A stretch of DNA of 64,000 nt from Psettodes erumei (Eukaryota > Chordata > Actinopteri > Pleuronectiformes > Psettodidae). Numbering within the stretch: the first letter of the stretch is position 1; each line of letters starts with the position of its first letter. Made by a program: the position numbers and the translations under genes. The stretch lies in contig JAFBJZ010000104.1 in the NCBI GenBank assembly GCA_016785225.1, positions 248,001 through 312,000 on the forward strand, read 5' to 3'. Positions 1-9,929 of the stretch are shown here, in pieces. The notes below the pieces were generated by a model that was not told the DNA's origin, searched no databases, and was given only the letters and a program-made list of their open reading frames with translations.

Positions 1-389
1 GGGGCAGATGTGAAACGTTAAGGGCCGTTAAAGGCGCAGATAAAAGGCGAAGTGCTTGCTGGAGGAGATAAGGCGGCGAGGGGGGGAGGGAGGGGAGACG
101 GTTGTTTGACGTAACTCGCCCGGCTGTTTGGGTCTCGAGGCGAAAGCCGCACCTGCCTGCCTCTGCGCGCACCCTTCACGTGTCGCGTAGTGGGACGCGG
201 CGCTTCGTCGAGGTTGACGAGAGTGCTCGCCCGGGATCAAAAGGCAGAGGCTCCCCGGGGTTTTGAGGAAAAAGACGCAAAGCGAAGCCCCTTGTTTTCA
301 ACTTGCGCTGCTGAACACCGGCGCGCTGGCGTTGGCGTTACGTGAGCATGTCTGACGCAGGCGTCTGCCTCAAAGCTGATAATTGTCTG

Positions 390-550
390 TCAGCTGACTG
401 ATTGATCACCTTCAGCACCTTGGTGGGTTAAATGATACCCAGTCATTGCTTTGATTACAACTTCCTTGTAAGCCAAGGTAAGTGTCAGTAAATGATTGAT
501 TGACTGCTAATAAAGCAGCCAATGACATCATCTTAGCTTTATAACCCACG
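390..550. promoter_or_regulatory. Candidate conserved non-coding element with PBX/HOX-like motifs
   Basis: High-complexity sequence without simple repeats holds two perfect TGATTGAT words (399-406 and 493-500), the second running into TGATTGACTG (497-506, close to the MEIS-PBX site) and CTAATAAAG. The sequence is AT-richer than its surroundings. It is read as a possible homeodomain-bound enhancer; conservation is untested. Confidence 0.3.
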
Positions 551-607
551 GCGTGTAACCCTGCAGACCTGTTTCTCTCAGATGAATCATCCCAGACTCC
601 TCCGAGC

Positions 608-617
608 TGACTCAGCA
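608..617. promoter_or_regulatory. NF-E2/antioxidant-response-like element TGACTCAGCA
   Basis: This is an exact 10-mer TGACTCAGCA, the composite AP-1/small-MAF site. The same composite occurs inverted at 10574-10583 (TGCTGAGTCA), and TGAGTCAGCA occurs at 36376-36385. Confidence 0.35.
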
Positions 618-3019
618 CGAGATGCGTTTGGCGCTTGTCCGTTTCTTGGAATTCGGTCAGCCTCCATCATCAGAATCGCGGCGGCCCCTTTTTATTTCTT
701 TGAGTACGTTCAAGATGCTCAAAATGTTGTCGAAATCGCCCCACGAGCGCGTGTGAGTCAGAGGCCGTTCACCCAGAATGCTCAGGGGCAAAAGGTCTGC
801 GACGCTCTCGGCTGCAGCGTTCCGCCGCTTGTTTTGTTGCGGCTGGGGGTTTGAGTCACGCCGCGCCTTGTGTGGTGACGTAGCGTCAGACTGCCCCTCG
901 CTGCTCGTACGCAAAGCGATGCAAATATTAATAAGACAGCCGAGCGCTTCTTTGTGTTTGTGGTGGGTGGAAAGGACGTTGCGCCCACGTTGCGGGAAAA
1001 GCTGAGCAAAAACGGCCGGATGACCCTCAGCGCCGGCCCGCCTCGCTGCGCGAATGATCAGGTGAATGCCGTCCGTCCATCCATTTTTTTTTTCATCCTG
1101 TGCTGACGGTTGCCAGCGGGTTCCCTGCTCCTGCCTCAAAGTGGTGGGGGGGCCTCTCGCAGCGGGGGCGCGGCCGCATCCTCGTATTAAATTAGACGGC
1201 GGCGCCTCAAGTCGCAGCGAAGGACGCTCTACGGGCCCGCTTTCTCGTTTCTCGCGGCGCTCATCCCCAACCGCGCCTTTCACCTTGGCCGATCGAGATG
1301 AACGAAATCGGATCTGGCCGATCCGACCCAGTGTTCAGGATCTACGTGCCACCTCGTAGCAACAGAACCAAAACATCGATCCGCTTCGCAGGCGGCGCGT
1401 TTTTCCGCCGACCTCTTACATTTCTTCGCAGCGTTACATCAGCGGCAGGCAGCTGAGCAAGTAACCGCACGGGGGGAGAGAGAGGCAGGGGGAAGCTGTG
1501 ATTCAGGATTTCTTTTTCCGTCCGGCCCGTCAGCAGAATTGTTCCATTGTCTTTGTTTTTAACGCGAGCAACGCGCTCCACAATATCTGAGATCCTTTCC
1601 AGCATTTCTTAGAAAAGGTGGAAGAAAAACAACCCCCCCCCCACTGCCTCTCTCTCTCACACACACACACACCTAATGTGGCTTAATAACGGTTTTAAAA
1701 GGCTGTTTTACAGTAGCGCTCGCTCCGCGGCCCGCTCGCAAAGCTGGCAGGTCCCAACTTGTGATTGAGTCAATGAGACCATTATGTTCGCTCTGCAGCC
1801 AGAGCCCATAACCTGCTCGACCCGGGACCGCGCCGCTTATTGGCCCGTAGGAGAAGCGGCGGAGAAACAAATGCACACGTGCATCTAAATTGTCGGAGCG
1901 CCACCGCGAAACGCACATTTGGACGCGAGGGGGCAGGGACAGGAAAACGCGCGCTCGGGGGTTTTGTGGGTTGTGTCAGAAAGTATACGGCCTGATTTTC
2001 CATATTTTAGAAGTTTACAGTTACGGTCTGTTCTGTACTGTCTGTCCATCCTGGACGAGGACGGGCTCCGATATCACTTCGTCCAATCTGAGTCCGGCCC
2101 CAAATCACCTCATCTAGTCTGAATTCTTTCTAGTCCCTTATGGACGCTGGGGGGGTTAATGAAGACATCTGCTCGGCGCAGCAACAAAACTAATTTCAGC
2201 TGCTCGGCGTGACCGAAAGTGACGAAACCTGACGCCCGCCAGAGGGGGTCGAGCGCTCGTCCCGTCCCGTGCGTACGGATTTGGACGCGTACATTGCGGC
2301 TTACAGTTGTTTTCGCTGGCTTTGGAGCGTCTAAGTCGCTCCAGCGTGTTTGTCGTTAACCGCAGCGTCACCGGGGTCACGAGCGTGTCGCATCACGAGG
2401 TCGCGTGCGCTGTGCGTCGTCGGCCTGTTAGCGTCGGAGAGAGAGAGAGAGGAGGAGGCAGATCGGACACGGAGCTTCAGGAATCCAGGCGCTTCGCCGG
2501 AAGACGCGTAAAACTTTTGTGAGCGTACTTAACGTATCAAAAGTCCGATTTCTTTATTTAAAAGTTTGTTAAAATTTGTCTGGGAGTCTTACAGTTACAT
2601 TGCACACTGGAGCTACTGTACAATGCGCACACATGCTGCACAATGGCGGGCCCCAGGGCGGCGCACGGGTGGGGGGGTATCTCAGGTAGACGGGGGTGTC
2701 GTTTTTCCTCGCCTCTGCATTCACGTCGCCTATAATCAGGTCATAACCCACTTGGTGCCTTTATGGAATAATCTGCCGCACTGCAGGCGAGTTGGCGTGA
2801 CGGGTATAGAGTGGCGGGGGCGTGGGAAGCCGCCATCAAGCCGTGGGGGGGCACGGTCCCTCCGACTCGAACCCGAGTGCGTGATTACAGGAGGAGCGCG
2901 CCGTATAATTTGAGTCGGCGCAGGAAGAGTGAACGAAGTGTGCAGGAGGGCACAGTGTCACTGCAGTGTGGGAAAGACGGGGGGGGGGTTCAGCCGGGGG
3001 CGCGGGCGGTGCTTTTACA

Positions 3020-3033
3020 CCACCAGGGGGCAG
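3020..3033 (+). promoter_or_regulatory. CTCF-consensus motif CCACCAGGGGGCAG
   Basis: This is an exact match to the vertebrate CTCF core consensus CCASYAGRKGGCR, in unique sequence. Near matches with one mismatch in the 13-mer, in the same orientation, are at 19438-19450 (CCACTTGGGGGCA) and 51154-51166 (CCAACAGAGGGCG). Occupancy cannot be judged from sequence alone. Confidence 0.5.
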
Positions 3034-3175
3034 TAGAATGGTTCACACAGGAGCTGGAGGGGGTGGGGTGGGGGGCTCCTCTGTCAGGATGCAGGTCACA
3101 CTCTGCTTATCTCCTCCTGTTTCCCTTCGTCTGTTTTTTCTGTCTGGCCTCGCTCATCCTCCTCTTCACCTTAAG

Positions 3176-3216
3176 GTGTGTGGTGTGTGTGTGTGTGTGT
3201 GTGTGGTGTGTGTGGG
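3176..3216. repeat. (GT)n microsatellite with G-run
   Basis: An interrupted GT tract ends in a run of G. It lies 140 bp left of the dispersed repeat copy at 3357. Confidence 0.95.
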
Positions 3217-3356
3217 GGGGGCTGGTGGTTGGAAGGAGTGAGTCGAGCCTGCAGTGCACGGCGTATGAGAAGTCAAAATGCGGCTGGTGATCCTCCTCCC
3301 ACGGGTACCAGCCCGTCGATGCCGTCAAACCCCGAGAGCTGGCGACAGCCTCGGTG

Positions 3357-4038
3357 CAAGGAGTACTCAGACCAAGGTACCGGCCTGGCAGAGTAAATAC
3401 TTCAAATACTCCATTACAATCGAGGGCTCGGGCCTCCTTCGGGGTCCACAGGGGGAAAACCCAGAGGGTCCCAGGATGATCAGTGGAGAATGCCCCGCTG
3501 CACGCACTTGCACTCCCTTTCCTGTTTTCTGTGAAACGCCGGATCGTTTGACCCCCCGCGAGCGTCCGACTTTTATTTAACTGAAACCAGCTGAGAAGTT
3601 CAGAGAGGAAATCGCTCTGCGGTCGTACCGCCGACGGCTCGCGAGCCAAGTTTCCATCAGAAATCGGAGGTCTATTTTTAACACGAAATTTCCTGAAAAT
3701 CAGCGAAAGCAAATACAAATTAGTGCCTCGTTCCACCCATCGCCAGTCGCGTCCTTATTAGATCGTTGTGGGTTGGAGCTGCTTGAAGTGGAGCATGATT
3801 ATGTTTACATCTATAGCACTGACCTCTTTATTGTTAATTATCAACATGTTGTATTATATGTGACCATCATGTACGCAAAATCTAAAAGCAGCCGGTAACT
3901 AAAGCTGTCGAGTAAAAGCAGAATATTTCCCTCTAAAATGTAGCAGAGTGTACGTACTAAGTGGTACAAAAACTACAGTACTCAAGTCAAGTACTTTAAA
4001 TGGTACTTGAGTGCATTCGGAGTCGCTTCCCACCACTG
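3357..4038 (+). repeat. Dispersed teleost repeat, interrupted copy (GTACTCAG...CCACCACTG type)
   Basis: The left part (3357-3422, starting GAGTACTCAG and holding AATACTCCATTACAA) and the right part (about 3755-4038, holding GTAACTAAAGCTGTC, TCCCTCTAAAATGTAG, TACTCAAGTCAAGTACTT and the end CCCACCACTG) match, from memory, a very abundant percomorph non-autonomous element. About 330 bp between them (3423-3754) does not resemble the element's middle and may be an insertion or highly diverged. The family name is not certain. Confidence 0.7.
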
Positions 4039-4191
4039 GGTGTCAGTCAGCGCGGGTCTGACGAGGTTTTCGGGGGCAGCAGCTCAAAAAGGCAAGTGGC
4101 GGTGCGTTCGCGTCTGTGGGTGGGTGGCGGGTGTTGCATCCATTCCCGGGCGGATGGCGAAAAGTGCAGCGCAGCAGAAATGCATTCCAAG

Positions 4192-4230
4192 GTGTGTGTG
4201 TGTGTGTGTGTGTGTGTGGTGGGGGGGGGG
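4192..4230. repeat. (GT)14 microsatellite with G-run
   Basis: A perfect GT tract runs directly into about ten G residues. Confidence 0.95.
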
Positions 4231-5333
4231 AGAACTCCGTGGGTTCCACGACTATCAGGTTCTTTGGCCGGGCTGCGGGTTTGGCTCCGTCGTGGCTTAA
4301 TGGCAGGAAAAAGAGGGGAGAGCGTATATAGATGATTAGCGGAGAGAGGGGTGGGGGGGGGTGTTCGGGTGGGGTGGGGGGGACGCCAAACCAGAGAAAA
4401 TGTTTCAGCCCGGGCCTTTTATTGTTTATAGATAAAAAACGCTGCCAGAGCCGTTAAAAAGGCGAGTGGGAGAAGGAAGAAAAATCACAGCCCCGGACCC
4501 TTTTTTGAGGACAAATACTGATTCACCCGAGGAAGAAAAAGCTGCTTGTTGCGTGATGCGCGGCGCGTAGACCCCGACGGGGCTCGCGGCGGGCCCCCAG
4601 CGGCCCGGGCCTGACTGCTAATGAACTCGGCGAACGTCCGCGAGCGCCGGGGCTGAAAGGGCCCTTTCTCCGGCTCGCTCGGGGCCCGCTCAGCTGTCAC
4701 TCGCCGACCCTACAGCTCTCCGATTATGTCACCGTCGCTTAGAAGGCTCCGCATTCATCCGTCATTAGGCTACGAGTCTGGACGCCCCAATCAAACGCCC
4801 TATTAAAAACCCTTACTGGCCCCTTTCAGTTTGCCCCCCCCCCCCACCCCCCACCCCCAGATTGCAGCTGCTACCCCGCGCCGAGAAAAGCGGCGTGCCA
4901 AAACGGTCCGCCCTCCATCTCCGTCCGCTCCCGCCGCTTTGATCGAACGACGGTGAAGGGCTTTACAGGAACATAAAAAATAATAAGCAGGAGACAGAGC
5001 GGGCTAAAAGAAGGAGTTTGTAAGTAGAGGAAAAAACTAAATATAAAAAAAAGATTAAAACACAGGGATGAAAGATAAATAGATAGTAAATAATATAAAT
5101 AAATAGATACTAAATAAAGTACAGTTTCCAGCCCACTGTATTCTTAGTGCAGGGTCATCACCAGTCACCAGTCGACACACTGGGGACAGATCACAACTTT
5201 TAAACCGTGCTCCGTGGGGTCCCTGGCGACCACGCGGAGGGGCCTGTGCCTTAGGTTGGGTACCGCTAAGCGACATTCCCCCGAGGTCGTTCGACAGTAA
5301 CGCGAGACTGAAACAGCCCGAGAGGGACCTGTG

Positions 5334-5334
<1 letters not shown>

Positions 5335-5373
<39 letters not shown>
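5335..5373. repeat. (GAT)13 microsatellite
   Basis: Thirteen perfect GAT units. Shorter GAT/ATG tracts occur at 16106-16126 and 18693-18710. Confidence 0.95.
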
Positions 5374-5425
5374 ACAGCAGCCGTGGGAGAGCGCTTTCAC
5401 CTTTGACGCTAGTGATTTTTTTTTT

Positions 5426-5495
5426 CTGCTGCTAGTACTACTGCAGTATTTTTACGCTGCGGTATCTGTACTTTTTGTGAAGCAGTGGATATGAA
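5426..5495 (+). repeat. Fragment of the same GTACTCAG-type teleost repeat family, opposite orientation
   Basis: The segment with CTGCAGTATTTTTACGCTG, GGTATCTGTACTTTTTGTGA and a GGATATGAA tail resembles the other end of the same family, read in reverse relative to 3357-4038. It is short and diverged. Confidence 0.5.
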
Positions 5496-5632
5496 CCCTT
5501 CCTCTGGCACTGCAGCCTGTGTGTGTGTGTGTTCGGCCTCGGATCTGGAGGAATCCATTAAACGCCGGTCGCCAGGGGCAACAGGCCCTTGGGAAGAGGA
5601 GGTGGGGGGTTACTGGTGTCCTCCCGTCCACA

Positions 5633-5718
5633 CCTCTCTCTCTCTCTCTCCCTCCCACCCTCTCTCTCACTCTCTCTCTCTCTCTCTCTCTCCCCACCCA
5701 CCCCCCCACCCACCACAC
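5633..5718. repeat. (CT)n and C-rich low-complexity tract
   Basis: Imperfect CT repeats with CCCTCCC interruptions pass into CCCACCCA repeats. They create long but meaningless open frames on both strands. Confidence 0.95.
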
Positions 5719-8700
5719 GGGCTTTGCCTTTGGCTGAACGCTGGGATTCTTTCACAGAGGCTGCTGGTTGCCAAGAGCGAGCGAGCCCCAGAAAAGCCGG
5801 GGCAAATGTATGTGGGTCACCGGGAGTCAGAAGGGGGCTTTTCATTCTCCTCTTCCCTCCTCTTTTCCTTTTTCCTTTTTTTTTTTCTCTCGCCCCTTTT
5901 GTTCTTCCCGTCTCTTGGGCTCGCTCCGTCCACCCTCACGAGAGAAAAGATAACACCGATTTGCGTCGGGCCCCGTTTTATTATTCTCCCGGCCGAGCCG
6001 CCGAGACGAGGCCCAATAAGATACGGAGCCTGTGAGTGTCCTGTTGACTCATTAACTTGTCCCTCCGCGCGTGCGTGCATCCTGCGAGCATCTGCGCGCG
6101 CGCGCTCACGTGTTTGGCTCGTGTTCCCCTGACCCACGGACAAACAAAAACTGCTCGGCGAGGAGGGGAACGGGCTCGGCTAAAAAGGATCTAGAGCAGA
6201 TGTTTCTTTGGCCTCAGTCTCACTTCCTTTCACCAGCTCTCTCGACTTCTTCTTTCCCTTCCTCTTTCTCGCTGACGGATGCCGAGCGGTCCGTGCTGTT
6301 TTTGCGGGAGCCCGTCGGTCTGGCCGACGGCGCGTACGCGATGGGGGGGGGGGGTAATCCATGCTGCTGACACCGCGGGGATGGAGCGGGAGGCGGTTTG
6401 TGCCGCTGGCCCGGGCTCCAACTTATATGTTTGCCTCTGCCTGCCATATGTGTTTTTTTTCTCCCTCCCCTCCCCTTCCCCTCACTGGCTGCTTGCCTCT
6501 GTTGTCGGGCAGGCGATTTGGGGGGGGGGGGACAACCTCCAAGGCCCGGGTGGCGTTTGGGGCCCGCGGCGATCGTCAGCGCCGCCGAAGTCGGGCCGCG
6601 CACAGGAGCTCACCCTCTTTGCGCCCGCACCCGTCCCAAGGTGGCGAGAGGCTGCGACAATAGCGTACGAAGTCTAGATATCCCCAGATATCCACATCAG
6701 AGCGCCTGCTATTATTTCCTTCGATTGATATCGGGTCGTCTGACGCCGCCCTCTTCCTCCCCCCCGCCCCAGTCGCCCTTCTGCGCCGGAGTTTCTCGTT
6801 TCAGCAAAGACAATGGCCTGTCTATCCCGCGCTACCAAGTAAATGTCAGGTACCGTCTACCCTCCTCCTCATCCATTCACCCGAACGCCCGAGGGGGCCG
6901 AGGGGTAGATATCCATCTCGCGGGGGACCGTATACATGTGTGCGACACGGCGTAGCTCCAGTCCAGTCACCGGATCGGGTTCCCCACCCACCCACCCAAC
7001 ATGTGTATGGTTTACGAGAACCTGCACGAGCTCCAGGAGCGGATTCCAGGCGTCTCGGCCGCGAGCCGTGAGAGCCCCCCCGTCCGCAGCATATTAATTT
7101 ATTGGTGGATTATCACGCAAATCCCAGTTTGGAATCAGGAGTTTCAGGGGAGTTGACCCGAGAGCAGCACTTTGGCCGCCGCGAGTAAACGTCCAGCGTC
7201 TGGGGGGGGGGTGAGGACAACTTTGTTTAAGTCTGCACAGGAAGAGTCCACCCCCCCACCCCCGCCCCTCCAGTTTGACTCAGATAACACAAAACCGAAA
7301 CGGTGACAGTGCATCGTTTTCTGCTCAGGCCCTAATCTCACACCAAAGGCAGGACAACATTAAAGGCTGCGTTCACCGAAAACAAAACCGCCGCGTCACC
7401 GCCCGACTGCGGTTCCCCTCGGCTTTACGCGCCATTTTAGCGCCTTTCGGCTCCCGCTCTGCGTTCTTTTTTTTTTTTTTTCCCCCGGCCTCACATCCAG
7501 ACGGCGTTCAATCCACGGGGGGGACTCTTAATGCCGCTTCTCCGTGCCGAAGAATTACAGACAGCGACTCGACCTTCTCGCACTTTCAGTCGCAGACTGA
7601 AGGTGGGGGAGCCTCAGCTGGAAAAAGGCAAAATCATCACTCCTCCTCCTCCTCCTGCTCTTGCAAAAGGTCAGCTAAACGAAAGGGACGTGGCTCTAAT
7701 ATAGATCGGGGGCCGTTGCTCCTGGAGGGACTGACGGCATGTGTTATGCTATATCGTTAGGATAATAATTCCTCCGATATAAGACACCTCTGGCAGTCTT
7801 TAGCCTTTTCATACCCCCTCCCTTGACATCTGGCAGACATACGCTTCGGGCTCTCGCCGAGGGGAGGATGTGGGGGCAGGGATCGATTCCATACCTCCGC
7901 GCTCTCCGCCGGCATGCGAGCCGCGAGGAGAGAAATATGGCTCCTCTCAGGTGCGAGCGCGAGCATTCCTGCGCCGCTTCGCTTGGCGAGGACCGACCCC
8001 CTTTTCCGAGCCGGAATCCGTTTCTGTAGCAAGTTCTGTGAGTCATTCAGACTCGACAGTCACCTGATTTCCTGTCTCTCGTCAGAGCGCTTTTCTTCCC
8101 CGCTTCCTGCGCGGGCCGCTTTCCACCAGATATTTCTCGAAGCCCCCGTCTCGGTGATGATGACAACAACATGTGCGCCGCAAAAACTTGTTCTGGGCTC
8201 CGGCGTCGACGCGAACAATAGGTCATGTGAGTTGCGACTGACTTGTTTATAAAGTCCTCTGAAGCTTAATTGCTACCAGGACCTGTTTGCAGTTGGGCTA
8301 TGGGAGATGGGGAGGGGGGGGGCATTATGAAAGAGATATGGGGAATTCCTGCATGATTTATAAGGTGAGATAAACGTTATTGAACGCAGCAGGGAGGAAA
8401 CGCGGACGGCCACATCACACGCGCGAGATGTGACTCGGGTATCAGAGGGGTGATCGCCCCCCACCCTCCCCCCCAGCATCCTCTTAGGAAGTCTCGTCCA
8501 CCTCCAGTTGAGCTCCCATCCCTCCCCCGTTCATTATTTTCTTTTTCCACCGCGCGTGTCCAGCAAGAGTCTTTGCCAGTGACCTAGTTCTTTTTTTTTT
8601 TTTTGTCAGGGCTCAACGGGGGAGCGGCATGCCACATGGTCCGGGCGCGGGCTGCCACCGCCGGACGGACAGCAGCGGCAGCGGGGCGACCCATCGCGCT

Positions 8701-9684
8701 CCTCCACCCCGAAACGAAAGCGCGTCCCCTCGATGGAGACGGAATGTTTTAAGCCGCGGAGTGTCGTGCGCTGCGTCGCGCACGGACTGTTTCTTGGCGC
8801 CGAGCGGTTGTCGGGAAAAAACGAGCGAGGCTCTGGGAAGTTTCCGATCCGGGGCCAAGGAACGAAACCGGCTATAAAACCGGGAATTGTTGTTTTTGCA
8901 AATCAGTTTTTTTTTTTTTTTTTCTTTTTTTTAGAGCTGGGATGATCAGGCAATCAATAAATCCAGCTTTTCTTTGTTATCCTGTCAAACGGGACGCAAT
9001 CTTAGAATAAATATTTTGGCGTAGCTTGGACCCCGGCTGAGCGGCGTCACACGTGGCTCTGCGAAGTTGCGTTTGGCGCGTTTTCTCACGTCAGTGAAAT
9101 GTTGAAAAGCGAACAGAAAGAGCGGCGGGCGGGAAACGTGTCATAATCATATCTCAACGGGACCGGCTCCCAACATTTCGCTGAAACTCTTGACAGGCTC
9201 TGTGCGCTCCTTACGGTCAAGCCCCGCGGACGCGACTCATCGTACGACTCATGGCGTCAGACCTTTGGTCACTTCCGGGACAGAACGGATTCAAGGGCGC
9301 TCGCAATGTTCGCGGTGTCAAGCGGCTGGCGTCCGGCCGCCGTGGCCAGGGCTGCGCGAGCCCGCTCTTCTTCTTTGTTTGCCAAATTAGAGACCTATGC
9401 GAAAATGGAAGGCGGGGAAAGGACGGCCTAATTCGGTCGCTCCGGCGTTTCGGAAAGTCGTCTCGCTCGTCGGCGGCGTTCGCTCGGCCGCTCGGGGCTT
9501 TTGTGTGCCGGAGGTGACGCGGCGAGCTGCCTCGTGGGAAAAACCCGCATCACCACCACGCTCGGGGCCTGGCGCGCAACAAACCCGTCGACGCACGGCG
9601 GAAAGGTGCAAGCTCAGACGTAGCATAAAGTGGGTCTGTCCGTTGTTTTCATACGTCTGATCCATCACTTCCTGTTCCACTTTG

Positions 9685-9716
9685 GTGTGTGTGTGTGTGT
9701 GTGTGTGGGGGGGGTG
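9685..9716. repeat. (GT)n microsatellite with G-run
   Basis: A perfect GT tract is followed by a run of G. Confidence 0.95.
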
Positions 9717-9893
9717 TTATTGGGGCGTGGGATGGGAGCTTTTTTTTTCTGGGCAGCTCCGTCTAATGAGCAACTCTTTCACTGAACCAGACAGTTTATG
9801 GGGTGGCTGCCAGCCTCATTAAGAGCAGCTCTTAATTGCCCTTTTCTAGCCAAAACCCAAAAGCTGAAACATCTGCTGGCCCGCCAACCTCTT

Positions 9894-9929
9894 CCTCCTC
9901 CTCCTCCTCCTCCTCCTCCTCCTCCTCCT
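9894..9929. repeat. (CTC)12 microsatellite
   Basis: A perfect trinucleotide tract, purine-rich on the minus strand. Confidence 0.95.

Larger units (their letters stand above)
1..3019. other. Intergenic, no gene seen
   Basis: GC-rich, CpG-rich unique sequence. It has AP-1 heptamers at 608, 754, 852 and 1766, a perfect POU octamer ATGCAAAT at 919-926, the PBX-like block at 390-550, and short GA/AC runs near 1651-1671 and 2439. The open frames here have no protein-like features. Confidence 0.6.
4231..9684. other. Intergenic, no gene seen
   Basis: Apart from the microsatellites and the repeat fragment listed separately, this is GC-rich unique DNA with C/G and T homopolymers. AP-1 heptamers lie at 6045, 7276 and 8039. 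An AT-richer complex patch near 8940-9035 (AGGCAATCAATAAATCC) could be a regulatory element. The 215-aa open frame at 5485-6132 is driven by CT/GT repeats. Confidence 0.6.

Noticed and set aside
657..1283. 208-aa minus-strand open frame
   Set aside because: Arginine-rich, compositionally biased translation without domain or conserved motif.
5485..6132. 215-aa plus-strand open frame
   Set aside because: Dominated by the CT/GT repeats (runs of SLSLSL and CVCVC).
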